Assembly: GCF_000424445.1 (NCBI RefSeq)
Contig: NZ_AUJX01000007.1
Span: 62,001 to 126,000 of the forward strand
Length of the DNA stretch: 64,000 bases
Direction: 5' to 3'
Source of the DNA: Oribacterium sp. NK2B42
Lineage (GTDB): Bacteria; Bacillota; Clostridia; Lachnospirales; Lachnospiraceae
This document shows positions 44,631-52,857 of the stretch, in pieces (the first letter of the stretch is position 1; every line of letters starts with the position of its first letter). A model generated the notes under the pieces. The model saw nothing but the letters and a program-made list of their open reading frames with translations, was not told the DNA's origin and did no database searches. A program made the translations under genes and the position numbers.

Positions 44631-45071
44631 ATGTTGTACATGCCCAGTATTTTTGGTGAGAACTTTATGGATGACTTTTTCGGTGACTTCGACCGTGACT
44701 GGCACTCAAAGCCTGCACATAACAAACAGCCTGCCAATCTGATGAGAACTGACATCAAGGAAAATGACAAGGCTTATGAAATGGCTGTCGAGCTTCCGGG
44801 TTACAAGAAAGAGGACGTTAAATTGGAGCTTAATGACGGCTACCTGAAGATAAGCGCCGTACATAATGACAACAAAGAAGAGAAGGACAACGAGGGCAGA
44901 GTTATCCGCCGCGAACGCTACACCGGTTCAATGCAGAGAAGCTTCTATGTAGGCGATGACTTTACTCCACAGGACATCGAAGCCAAGTTTGAGGACGGAA
45001 TCCTCAAGATCGACCTTCCCAAGAAGGAAGTAAAGCAGATTGAGACTCCGAAATACATCGAGATCAAGTAA
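44631..45071 (+). CDS. Hsp20 small heat-shock protein
   Basis: ATP-independent holdase of the alpha-crystallin family, 146 residues. Short N-terminal arm (MLYMPSIFGENFMDDFFGDF), then the crystallin domain from DIKENDKAYEMAVELPGYKKEDVKLEL through YLKISAVHNDN, IRRERYTGSMQRSFYVGDDF to the conserved FEDGILKIDLPKKE, and a short tail. ATG 44631 has AAAGGAGG 8 bp upstream and begins as the family does; an in-frame ATG at 44532 would add 33 basic residues unlike the family and is rejected, which leaves a 5' leader of over 100 nt. HrcA control through CIRCE means induction by heat or misfolded protein. Confidence 0.95.
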   Translation: MLYMPSIFGENFMDDFFGDFDRDWHSKPAHNKQPANLMRTDIKENDKAYEMAVELPGYKKEDVKLELNDGYLKISAVHNDNKEEKDNEGRVIRRERYTGSMQRSFYVGDDFTPQDIEAKFEDGILKIDLPKKEVKQIETPKYIEIK

Positions 45072-45080
45072 TAATCCAAG

Positions 45081-45112
45081 AAGCATGGCGTTGACGACGC
45101 CATGCTTTTAAA
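45081..45112 (+). terminator. hsp20 terminator
   Basis: AAGCATGGCGT-TGAC-GACGCCATGCTT followed by TTAAATTT. Confidence 0.85.
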
Positions 45113-45152
45113 TTTCCTCAAAATTAATTTATATTCCCCCCAAAATTAATTG

Positions 45153-45181
45153 TTGACAACAGCTCTCTATTCTTGTAGAAT
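45153..45181 (+). promoter_or_regulatory. tRNA-Pro operon promoter
   Basis: TTGACA (45153-45158), 17-bp spacer, TAGAAT (45176-45181), 35 bp before the first tRNA. Confidence 0.8.
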
Positions 45182-45215
45182 ACACTAGTCGCTTGAAAAG
45201 AGCGGTCATTTAGCT

Positions 45216-45290
45216 CGGGGTGTGGCTCAGTTTGGCTAGAGCACCTGGTTTGGGACCAGGGGGTCGCAGGTTCGAATCCTGTCACCCCGA
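45216..45290 (+). tRNA. tRNA-Pro (TGG anticodon)
   Basis: Full cloverleaf: acceptor CGGGGTG/CACCCCG, D-arm GCTC..GAGC, anticodon stem CCTGG-TTTGGGA-CCAGG giving TGG, T-arm with GTTCGAATC, discriminator A. The CCA end is not encoded. Reads CCA and, with wobble, other Pro codons. Confidence 0.95.
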
Positions 45291-45312
45291 CTTTTTAATT
45301 AAATATCTATAT

Positions 45313-45387
45313 CGGGGTGTAGCTCAGTTTGGTTAGAGCGCTTGGTTAGGGACCAAGAGGTCGCAAGTTCGAATCCTGTCACTCCGA
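45313..45387 (+). tRNA. tRNA-Pro (AGG anticodon)
   Basis: Close copy of the preceding gene 22 bp downstream: acceptor CGGGGTG/CACTCCG (one G-U pair), anticodon stem CTTGG-TTAGGGA-CCAAG giving AGG, T-arm GTTCGAATC, discriminator A, no encoded CCA. A at position 34 is rare outside tRNA-Arg(ACG) in bacteria and would need TadA-type deamination to inosine to read CCC. All stems pair, so it looks functional. Confidence 0.93.
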
Positions 45388-45398
45388 CGATCACATCA

Positions 45399-45429
45399 CG
45401 GAGGTTCGTTTATCGAACCTCCGTTTTTT
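45399..45429 (+). terminator. tRNA operon terminator
   Basis: CGGAGGTTCG-TTTAT-CGAACCTCCG followed by TTTTTT, 12 bp after the second tRNA. Confidence 0.93.
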
Positions 45430-45475
45430 CGTCTTCCGATCCATGATATACTATGAAGTAATACGGAGGCACAAC

Positions 45476-46627
45476 ATGACTTTTTTTCATTTATCAGACC
45501 TACATCTGGGTCTCAAACTCATAAATCACGATCTGCTTGAAGATCAAAAATACATTCTCGAAAAAATCATCAACTACGCAAAGGAATATAAGCCGGATGC
45601 CATCCTGATAGCGGGAGACATCTACGATAAAGCCATCCCGCCCATAGAGGCTGTGGAGCTGTTTGACGATTTCATCAGGAAGCTTACGGTCACCGCTCCT
45701 GATGCAGAAATAATGCTCATAAGCGGAAACCACGACAGCGCGCCAAGAGTGAATGTCTTCAGAAGCATCCTGAGTCATCAGAAGATTCACATGATAGGAA
45801 ACCCGCCTGTCAGTCCTGAGGATCATATCGAAAAGGTCACTCTCGAAGATGCCTTTGGTCCCGTCAACTTTTACCTTCTTCCCTTTGTGAAGCCTTCCAT
45901 GATAAAGGCCATTGTCGGCACTGACAAAAACGGGCTGAATCTGTCATATGACGAATCCCTGCACAAACTCCTGGAACGGGAGCAGATTAATGCCGAAGAA
46001 CGGAACATCTTCGTAAGCCATCAGTTCTACCTTCCCAAGGGGAAATCCCCGGAAGAGATCGAGCGAATGGATTCCGAGATACATACCGTCGGAAACATTG
46101 ATCAGGTTAATGCTGACCTTCTGGAATCCTTTGACTACGCAGCACTTGGTCATATCCATAAACCCATGAAGGTTGGCAGTGAATTTTACCGCTACTGCGG
46201 GACGCCTCTTGCCTGCTCAGTTTCAGAAGCCGGACAGGAGAAGGGGATCATCAGGGTCACCCTTGGGCAGAAAGGAGACATTGGCACAGAGGTTCTGCCT
46301 CTGGAACCTTTAAGACAGGTTCGCGTCATAAGAGGCGCTCTGTCCGAGGTTCTGACCCGAAGCTCTGACGATTATGTAACTGTAATCCTTGAGGACAAAG
46401 TCGATCTGGATGTTTTTGATATTCAGGACAGGCTTCGTAATGCTTTTCCGAATCTTCTGGAAATACGCCGGGAGACCCTGAGAAAAGCAGACTACAAAAA
46501 CCGTTTTGAGCCGGAACGGACCCTGGATCCCTTTGAGCTTTGCAATTCATTTCTGAAAGATCTGGACGAAGAAGAACAGGCACTTTTGAAAGATGTGATC
46601 AATTCTATACAGGAGAGAGCATTTTGA
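45476..46627 (+). CDS. sbcD: Exonuclease SbcCD subunit D
   Basis: Mre11-type nuclease subunit that, with SbcC, opens and trims DNA hairpins and blocked ends. 383 residues. Phosphoesterase motifs: FFHLSDLHLG (I), ILIAGDIYDKAIPP (II), MLISGNHDSAPRV (III), IFVSHQFYL (IV) and YAALGHIHKPMKVG (V). The C-terminal capping domain (about 280-383) is present. GGAGG 6 bp before ATG 45476 selects that start. Its stop overlaps the SbcC start (TTGA), the usual sbcD-sbcC order. In a region with several long palindromes it is the enzyme that would act on extruded hairpins. Confidence 0.95.
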   Translation: MTFFHLSDLHLGLKLINHDLLEDQKYILEKIINYAKEYKPDAILIAGDIYDKAIPPIEAVELFDDFIRKLTVTAPDAEIMLISGNHDSAPRVNVFRSILSHQKIHMIGNPPVSPEDHIEKVTLEDAFGPVNFYLLPFVKPSMIKAIVGTDKNGLNLSYDESLHKLLEREQINAEERNIFVSHQFYLPKGKSPEEIERMDSEIHTVGNIDQVNADLLESFDYAALGHIHKPMKVGSEFYRYCGTPLACSVSEAGQEKGIIRVTLGQKGDIGTEVLPLEPLRQVRVIRGALSEVLTRSSDDYVTVILEDKVDLDVFDIQDRLRNAFPNLLEIRRETLRKADYKNRFEPERTLDPFELCNSFLKDLDEEEQALLKDVINSIQERAF

Positions 46628-49600
46628 AACCGATAAATTTAACCCTTCAGGCCTTCGGGTCCTATGGAAAGAAAACCAATATAGATTTTACAAACACAAG
46701 GCAGAACCTTTTTCTGGTGACCGGAGATACAGGTGCCGGAAAAACAACTATTTTCGATGCCATGGTTTTTGCGCTTTACGGCGAAGCCAGCTCCGGAAAC
46801 AACAAGAAGGACGGAATAGAGCTTCAAAGCCAGTACGTGGATTACGATGTGGAGCCCTTCGTGGAGCTTGAATTTTCCGAACTTGAAGGCGGAGAGGAAC
46901 AAACCTACACCGTGCGCCGCGTCCCCAGGCACCTTCGCCCCGCAAAACGTAAGGGTGCAAAGGATCAGATCATAAGTGAATCCCTGTCCCTTATCATGCC
47001 GGATGGCTCGGAATATCCGCAGAAAGAAGCTGACGAAAAGCTCCGGGAGATTGTCGGTCTCACCAAAAGCCAGTTTATGCAGGTAGCCATGATCGCCCAG
47101 GGCGAGTTCATGGAGCTTTTGAGAGCAAAGTCAGATGATAAAAAAACCATTTTCAGAAAGCTTTTCGGAACGGCACTATACCAGAAACTTGTGGATGAGC
47201 TTTTAAGCCGCAGAAAAGATAAACTGGAAACTATATCGAGGATCAGAACCGCCTGCCAGACAGAAGCAGGTCATGTAAAGATTCCGGAATATTTTGATAA
47301 TGCAAAAGAACTGTCAGACTTGCAGCAAAGCATCCTTAGATCCGATCGAATGAATATTGCCAACATGGAGCAGTTTCTTCATATCCTTTCGGAGCTTTTG
47401 ACAGTGATATCAGATAAGCAGAAATCCGAGCAGCAAATCTATGACCTTCTCACCTCTGACCGGGATAAAAAAATGAAGGCTCTTACAGAAGGGCAGACCA
47501 TCGCCATATCCTTTAAGCAGCTCGAGGAAGCGGAACATTCTCTAAGAGAATGTGAAGCAGCAAAAGAGCAGATCGAAAGCTCTCAAAAGCTTATTTCCGA
47601 TATCAAAAAGGCCTATGAAATAAAGGGCAGCTTCCTTAGATATAGTGATGAACAGAGTCTTGTGTCTGAGACCGAAAAGAAGCTTAAAGAGCAGGAGGAC
47701 AAACTGCCTTCCCTTTCCAAAGCCGAAGCTGATGCCGCCCAAAAAGAAGCAGAAATGCAGAAGGTGGCTGCCGCAGAAACAGAAAGCTACGCGAAGATAC
47801 ATGACAGAGTAAACAAGTCTCTTGAACTGTTTGGCAGGATAAAAACAGTCGAAGCAGAAGTCAGAAAATCAGAAGAAAACCTCACAGAATTTGAAAAAGA
47901 AGCCCTAAAAGCCGAGGAAGCTTTTCAGTCCTGCGAGAAAAATGAAACAGAGTGCAGAAAACAGGAGGAAGAACTTTCCGATACCCCGGAGAGGCTCGCC
48001 CACTGGCAGGCAAAAAGCAGCGAACTATCAGCCCTGGACACAGAATACGAGGCTGCAAAAAAATCCTGTAATGCTGTAAAAGAGCAGTCTAAGCTCCTTG
48101 CAAAAGCTCAGGAGGACTACATTAGCATAAAAGAAAAGTTTAACCTCCATAATGCTGACTACATAGCAAAGCAGAACAGCTTTCTGGATGCCCAGGCGGG
48201 CTTTCTTGCAAAGGAAAAGCTGAAGCCCGGACTGCCATGCCCCGTTTGCGGCTCCCTTGATCACCCATCCCCATGCCTTCTTTCGGATGAACATAAGGAG
48301 CTGACCCGGGAACTTATCGATGAACTGTCTAAGGAAAATGACACTTTAAGAAACGCCTCTGAAAAGGCTGCATCCCTGGCAAAAACCGCAAATGAACTTC
48401 TTTCCGAAAAGAAGGCCCGCTCAGAGGAGGATCTCCAAAAGCTTCTGACAAAAATCAAAGCACTTCTTCCGGAGCTGCCTGAAGATACGAATATAAAAGC
48501 TGCCATGGCAAGACTTAATGAGTGGAGAAAATCCTTCATCGGGGAAGGCGAAGTTCTGAAGAAAAAGGACCTTGCACTCAAAAAAATCAAGGCTCTGATT
48601 TCGGAAATCGAAGAAAAGAAACCCGGACTAAAAAAGCAGGCGGATCTTGCTATGAATCAGCTTTCAGAACAAAGGATCACTCTTGCGGAACGAAGACAAG
48701 CCTTAGAGAGTCTCCTTGCCCAAAAGGATTTTGAATCCGAAAATGCCGCAAAGGATGCACTTGATCAGGCAAAACAGAAAAAAGCTGCTGCCGATAAAGC
48801 TTTAAGTAATGCCCGAAGTGAGTCTCAAACAGCAAAAGCCGCAAAGGAAGGTTCCTCAGCCCTCATCACAAGATATACTGCCGAACTTCCTTCGCTCAAG
48901 AAGGAGCTTTTGGAACGAAGGAAAAACTATGAAGCCATGCTAAAGGACAATTTCATGTCCGAAGAAGAGTGGCAAAGCATTACCGAAAATCATCCTCAGG
49001 CAGAAGCCGCAAAGCTTCAGCAGTCCATAGATGACTACACCCATAAAAAAACCGCAGCGGAGGCAGCCATACATACGGCAAAGACAGCCATTGGTGATAA
49101 GCAGAAACCAGCGCTGGAGACATTGGCACAGGAAGTAAAGGAGGCTGAAGAAAAGTGGAAACGCGAACAGGATATACTGAACGCCCTGAAGGATGATCTG
49201 AATGTCAACAAGCGGGCCTTCGATTCCCTGAACCCAAGGATGTCCGAGCGTGCAGAGGTTGTCACCGATTTTAACCGGATCGACGGACTTTACAACCGGC
49301 TTGCCGGAAAGGTGACCGGTGCCCGAATGGACATTGAAACCTTCGTACAGAGATATTATCTGGAGAGGATACTATATGCCGCAAACTTAAGATTCAGCGA
49401 TATGTCGGCAGGACAGTTTGAACTCCGTATGGTGGAGGATGACCAGGCAGGAGAGGGCAAGAACCGGGGACTTGATCTCATGGTTTATTCCACCGTCACC
49501 GGCAAAGTCCGTGAGGTCCGAACTCTGTCAGGCGGTGAATCCTTTATGGCAGCCTTGTCCCTTGCTCTCGGAATGGCTGACCAGATACAGGAAAACTCTG

Positions 49601-49818
49601 CTGCCATAAATCTGGATGTAATGTTTATCGACGAAGGTTTCGGCTCCCTTGATGACCACTCAAGGGATCAGGCCATAAGGGTACTCCAGCGAATGGCCAG
49701 CGGTTCCAAGCTGATCGGTATCATTTCTCATGTGACGGAATTAAAACAGGAAATAGAAGACCAGCTTATAGTCACAAAGGACGAAGAGGGCAGCCATGTA
49801 AGGTGGCAGATAAGCTGA
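46624..49818 (+). CDS. sbcC: Exonuclease SbcCD subunit C
   Basis: Rad50-type SMC ATPase, about 1064 residues. N-terminal ATPase half: KPINLTLQAFGSYGKKTNIDF with Walker A VTGDTGAGKTTIFDAMVFALYG and the Q-loop region SQFMQVAMIAQGEFMELLRA. Two long coiled coils (about 200-510 and 590-880) flank the zinc hook GLPCPVCGSLDHPSP. C-terminal half: signature VRTLSGGESFMAALSLALGMAD, Walker B VMFIDEGFGSLDDHS and D-loop, then IGIISHVTELKQEI. The start is TTG 46624 in a TTGA overlap with the sbcD stop and AGGAG upstream; a longer in-frame start within sbcD is rejected because the added residues are unlike the family. Confidence 0.95.
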   Translation: MKPINLTLQAFGSYGKKTNIDFTNTRQNLFLVTGDTGAGKTTIFDAMVFALYGEASSGNNKKDGIELQSQYVDYDVEPFVELEFSELEGGEEQTYTVRRVPRHLRPAKRKGAKDQIISESLSLIMPDGSEYPQKEADEKLREIVGLTKSQFMQVAMIAQGEFMELLRAKSDDKKTIFRKLFGTALYQKLVDELLSRRKDKLETISRIRTACQTEAGHVKIPEYFDNAKELSDLQQSILRSDRMNIANMEQFLHILSELLTVISDKQKSEQQIYDLLTSDRDKKMKALTEGQTIAISFKQLEEAEHSLRECEAAKEQIESSQKLISDIKKAYEIKGSFLRYSDEQSLVSETEKKLKEQEDKLPSLSKAEADAAQKEAEMQKVAAAETESYAKIHDRVNKSLELFGRIKTVEAEVRKSEENLTEFEKEALKAEEAFQSCEKNETECRKQEEELSDTPERLAHWQAKSSELSALDTEYEAAKKSCNAVKEQSKLLAKAQEDYISIKEKFNLHNADYIAKQNSFLDAQAGFLAKEKLKPGLPCPVCGSLDHPSPCLLSDEHKELTRELIDELSKENDTLRNASEKAASLAKTANELLSEKKARSEEDLQKLLTKIKALLPELPEDTNIKAAMARLNEWRKSFIGEGEVLKKKDLALKKIKALISEIEEKKPGLKKQADLAMNQLSEQRITLAERRQALESLLAQKDFESENAAKDALDQAKQKKAAADKALSNARSESQTAKAAKEGSSALITRYTAELPSLKKELLERRKNYEAMLKDNFMSEEEWQSITENHPQAEAAKLQQSIDDYTHKKTAAEAAIHTAKTAIGDKQKPALETLAQEVKEAEEKWKREQDILNALKDDLNVNKRAFDSLNPRMSERAEVVTDFNRIDGLYNRLAGKVTGARMDIETFVQRYYLERILYAANLRFSDMSAGQFELRMVEDDQAGEGKNRGLDLMVYSTVTGKVREVRTLSGGESFMAALSLALGMADQIQENSAAINLDVMFIDEGFGSLDDHSRDQAIRVLQRMASGSKLIGIISHVTELKQEIEDQLIVTKDEEGSHVRWQIS

Positions 49819-49836
49819 TGCTGACAGGCTGAACTG

Positions 49837-50169
49837 TTACGCATATAACGTCTGCATCACGAACAGAAAAAAGGCTCTGTGACACACCACAGAGCCCTTC
49901 GCTGTATCCCGGTTATCAAACACATAAAACTGATAGATAAGAGATTTATCACTGTTGCTGGCATTAAGGGCGATATCAAGTCCCCTGACACCCTCAAAAA
50001 GATATGTATCATCAGTAACCTCAAATCCGGCTTCTTTTGCAGCCATGATAAACTGCTGCTTATCTATAACTCTCTTTTTTATCTCAAAATCGCTGAATAT
50101 AAACGCCAGCGATGCAAAAATCATGACAAAAACGCCGAGACACACAAAACGCCCTCTGAACCTCAACAC
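49837..50169 (-). pseudogene. 3'-truncated membrane-anchored protein gene
   Basis: 110 residues. An N-terminal helix (FVCLGVFVMIFASLAFIF) is followed by a small domain (VIDKQQFIMAAKEAGFEVTDDTYLFEG, IALNASNSDKSLIYQFYVFDNRDTAK). After about residue 91 the frame reads straight through a Rho-independent terminator (49867-49896), so GSVVCHRAFFLFV and the last residues are encoded by the hairpin and its T-run. I infer that the real C-terminal part was deleted. Similar small lipoproteins or membrane proteins of Clostridia continue for another 50 or more residues after a YVF-D-E/R stretch. Start GTG 50169 or TTG 50166, after GAGGG. Confidence 0.6.
49867..49896 (-). terminator. Terminator inside the truncated gene
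   Basis: On the minus strand GGCTCTGTG-GTGTGT-CACAGAGCC followed by six T. Confidence 0.85.
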
Positions 50170-50288
50170 CCTTTTTCCCTCACTGAATCATTTCTTTTCT
50201 TCCTTGAACCGTGTACCCGGATGCTGAAAATTCTATCACTCAAGCCGTCACAGAAGTGTCACAAAAAAGTAATAATTTAAGATGATTT

Positions 50289-50840
50289 TCACACCTGATC
50301 ATACTGTATAGCACTCTTTATCTTTTTAGACTCCTCAGGGCTATTATAAAGCTCTATGAGTCGCAGTCCGAGATCCAGAGCATATCCAAGTCCTCGGGCT
50401 GTTGTGATATTACCATCAGTTACGACACCATCGTGAACACAGTTTGCTCCCAAAAGCTGGTCTTCGAAGCCGGGATAGCAGGTGGCATTCCTACCTTTGA
50501 GAAGTCCCAGTTTCCCGAGAACTGAAGGGGCGGCACAAATGGCGGCTAAGGGTTTGTTCTTTTCGGCGTGGGTGAGCAGCATTTCACTAAGAATCTTTGA
50601 AGCTTTAAAATTTTCAGTCCCTACTCCGCCTCCCGGGAGGAAGAGAATGTCGGCATCTACAACATTAACCTTATCTATAGTAGTGTCTGTGATAATGTCT
50701 ATGTCATGACTGGTGTGAACCCGGTTTTCTTTATTGATTGAGACAAGGCTTACATCGAATTTCGCTCTCCTTAGAAGGTCTACAACCGTAAGGCACTCGA
50801 CCTCTTCAGAGCCGTCTGCGATAAATGCAAAAACTTTCAT
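50289..50840 (-). CDS. DJ-1/PfpI-family protein
   Basis: 183-residue class I glutamine-amidotransferase-like protein of the DJ-1/YajL branch. Conserved parts: MKVFAFIADGSEEVECLTVVDLLRRA with the Glu that supports the reactive Cys, ILFLPGGGVGTENFKAS, the nucleophile elbow AAICAAPSVLGKLGLLKGRNATCYPGFE and VVTDGNITTARGLGYALDLGLRLIEL. DJ-1 relatives are variously reported as deglycases, chaperones or esterases; which applies is not determinable here. AAAGGAA precedes the start. Monocistronic. Confidence 0.93.
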   Translation of the reverse strand: MKVFAFIADGSEEVECLTVVDLLRRAKFDVSLVSINKENRVHTSHDIDIITDTTIDKVNVVDADILFLPGGGVGTENFKASKILSEMLLTHAEKNKPLAAICAAPSVLGKLGLLKGRNATCYPGFEDQLLGANCVHDGVVTDGNITTARGLGYALDLGLRLIELYNSPEESKKIKSAIQYDQV

Positions 50841-50934
50841 TTTAAAAAGTTCCTTTCTATATATTGCGCGTCATGAAGTTCATCCCACACTGATGTATCG
50901 GGGAAAGCTTTTGATGACGCTTGTTGAAAACAGT

Positions 50935-50956
50935 AAAACCCGCCGGATAGGCGGGC
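50935..50956 (-). terminator. Terminator of the AIM24-family gene
   Basis: On the minus strand CCCGCC-TATCC-GGCGGG followed by TTTTACTGTTTT. Confidence 0.75.
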
Positions 50957-50977
50957 TTGAATTATGTTTTCAGGTGA

Positions 50978-51658
50978 TCATTTACTGCTGGTAGGCAGGT
51001 ACGGAATAATCTCTGAAGCAACCTGAGGTATAGGCATGGTCTGTAGCCATATCTTTCCGGGACCTGTAACAATGGTGTTAAAGAGACCCTCACCGCCGAA
51101 AAGTACGTTCTTAACACCCTTTATCTGCTGGATGTCCATGGTGACGGTTCCTTCCATGGCTGCAAGATAGCCTGTGTCGATGATCATCTGCTGGCCGGGT
51201 GCAAGGTTATATTCTTTGACGTGTCCGTCAAGCTCGAGGAAAACTATGCCGTTTCCTGCAAGTTTCTGCATGATGAAGCCTTCACCGCCAAAGAATCCCG
51301 CTCCCAGTTTTTTCTGGAAGGTAATTGAGAGTTCAACGCCTGTGGTTGAAGCCAGGAATGCATTCTTCTGGGCAATGAGTTCCCTGCCGGGACCGATCTC
51401 AACCGGTCTGATGGCTCCGGTGAAGCTTGAAGCAAAGGCAATGGTTCCGGGACCGCCCTCACACCTGTAATGTGTAAGGAATAATGACTCGCCGGTGAAC
51501 ATACGTCCGAACATTTTGCCGATACCGCCGCCCTCCTGGGACATCTGCATGTTTGGTGTCATCCAGGCCATTCCTCCGGACTCGGTTATCATTTCTTCTC
51601 CGGGCTCAAGTTCACAGATAACAACGGGCATCGGCTCGCCTTCGATAGAATATCTCAT
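50978..51658 (-). CDS. AIM24/TIGR00266-family protein
   Basis: About 227 residues, all-beta, Gly-rich, of the AIM24 family (two related beta-sandwich halves). Recognisable parts: YSIEGEPMPVVICELEPGEEMITESGGMAWM, LFLTHYRCEGGPGTIAFASSFTGAIRPVEI, FLELDGHVKEYNLAPGQQMIIDTGYLAAME and NVLFGGEGLFNTIVTGPGKIWLQTMP. Bacterial members are soluble or membrane-associated and uncharacterised. ATG 51658 has AAAGGAG 7-8 bp upstream; the frame is open 9 more residues without a site. Its terminator lies just beyond the stop. Confidence 0.88.
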   Translation of the reverse strand: MRYSIEGEPMPVVICELEPGEEMITESGGMAWMTPNMQMSQEGGGIGKMFGRMFTGESLFLTHYRCEGGPGTIAFASSFTGAIRPVEIGPGRELIAQKNAFLASTTGVELSITFQKKLGAGFFGGEGFIMQKLAGNGIVFLELDGHVKEYNLAPGQQMIIDTGYLAAMEGTVTMDIQQIKGVKNVLFGGEGLFNTIVTGPGKIWLQTMPIPQVASEIIPYLPTSSK

Positions 51659-51876
51659 AAGCATTCTCCTTTCGGTACAAATCAACTGATTAAAATGATT
51701 ATACTAAAAAAATTTCTTTATGAATACAAATTTCGGAAATCTTAACCTTTTGATATAATGGTTGTCATATTGAAAATAATAAAAGTTTTATGAAATGCGT
51801 ATTTATGATAACAGACTTATATATTTTCCTTGAATATGCCGATATAAAAGGTGTGCAAACATAAAGGGAGAGTGTT

Positions 51877-52677
51877 ATGAAATTTATTGATCATAAAAAA
51901 GATATTCCTATTGTGTCCTCTAAGGATAAAAGTCATAAGCATCCGGTGCCTGTTAAACAGTGCCAATTTCGCACACCGGTTGTTTTTGTGATTCTTATCA
52001 TATCACTTTTATTTCTGAACGCCTGCGATACAGGGGTTCCGGAAGCGGCCACTGAGGCATGGGAAACCGAAGAAACAGCTGCTGAAGCAAAACCCACAGA
52101 AGAGGAATCGGAAGAAACAGTAAAGGAAGCCGAAGAGGAAACTGAAGCTCCTGTCGGAGAATCCGTGGAAATCAGCGAACCGATAAAACCGGAACCCAAA
52201 GAAATCGTAAAGGATATGGAAAAGTTAAAGGATGAGGTGATAAATTCTATTTTTGACAAGCAGAAGGAAACTGAAGCGAGAAAGACCTGGAAAACCTATG
52301 ACAGTCTGGAGGAGGCTCAGGAAGCATCAGGACTTATAGTTTCAGATAAGGTAAGAAGGGGATTAAAGCAGTACAATCATATAGAATACAGAGCCCTTGA
52401 GGGGACTATGATCGAGCTTGTTTATACTGACAAGAACGGCAAGGAAGGTTACAGATTCCGTCAGGGCTACGGAACGGATGATGTCAGCGGTGTAGACAAA
52501 AAGTTCAACGAAGAAAACGATTACAAAATGGGAAACATTATTGTACACACAAGGGGAAACAACGGGCACATAACCGTAGCCTCCTACACGGACGGCAAGC
52601 TTTCCTATGCTTTCGTTGGAAAAGAATATCAGCCTCCGCTTCTTGAGCTGGTAGGTATATACGCATTGATTGCGTAA
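51877..52677 (+). CDS. Lipoprotein with acidic linker, unknown function
   Basis: 266 residues. A basic N-terminus of about 30 residues precedes a helix ending in a lipobox (VVFVILIISLLFLNACD), so it is probably lipid-anchored at Cys50. Residues about 55-105 are Glu/Thr/Pro-rich (TEEESEETVKEAEEETEAP), a spacer across the wall. The folded part (about 130-266) is predicted mixed alpha/beta (DSLEEAQEASGLIVSDKVRRGLKQYNHIEYRALEGTM, VYTDKNGKEGYRFRQGYG) and reminiscent of small lipoprotein sensor domains in Clostridia. AGGGAGAG precedes the start. It lies 180 bp before the zinc-ribbon membrane protein and may belong to that cluster. Confidence 0.75.
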   Translation: MKFIDHKKDIPIVSSKDKSHKHPVPVKQCQFRTPVVFVILIISLLFLNACDTGVPEAATEAWETEETAAEAKPTEEESEETVKEAEEETEAPVGESVEISEPIKPEPKEIVKDMEKLKDEVINSIFDKQKETEARKTWKTYDSLEEAQEASGLIVSDKVRRGLKQYNHIEYRALEGTMIELVYTDKNGKEGYRFRQGYGTDDVSGVDKKFNEENDYKMGNIIVHTRGNNGHITVASYTDGKLSYAFVGKEYQPPLLELVGIYALIA

Positions 52678-52857
52678 CAAATACAAAACACACCATTTTA
52701 TGGACCTAAGGATGGGTCTGAATCTATTTAGGGAAACATATCAAATAAAGAATTTGTGAACAGTCTCTATAATAAGTGAGGGAAGGAGCCCGAGGAAGAA
52801 TAAGATTTGACACATGACGACATAAAGAACAGGTAGGATATAGGAAGGAGAGAACCG

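Noticed and set aside
46540-46623. Upstream start for sbcC inside sbcD
   Set aside because: The extra residues are the out-of-frame reading of sbcD; TTG 46624 overlaps the sbcD stop and begins like known SbcC.
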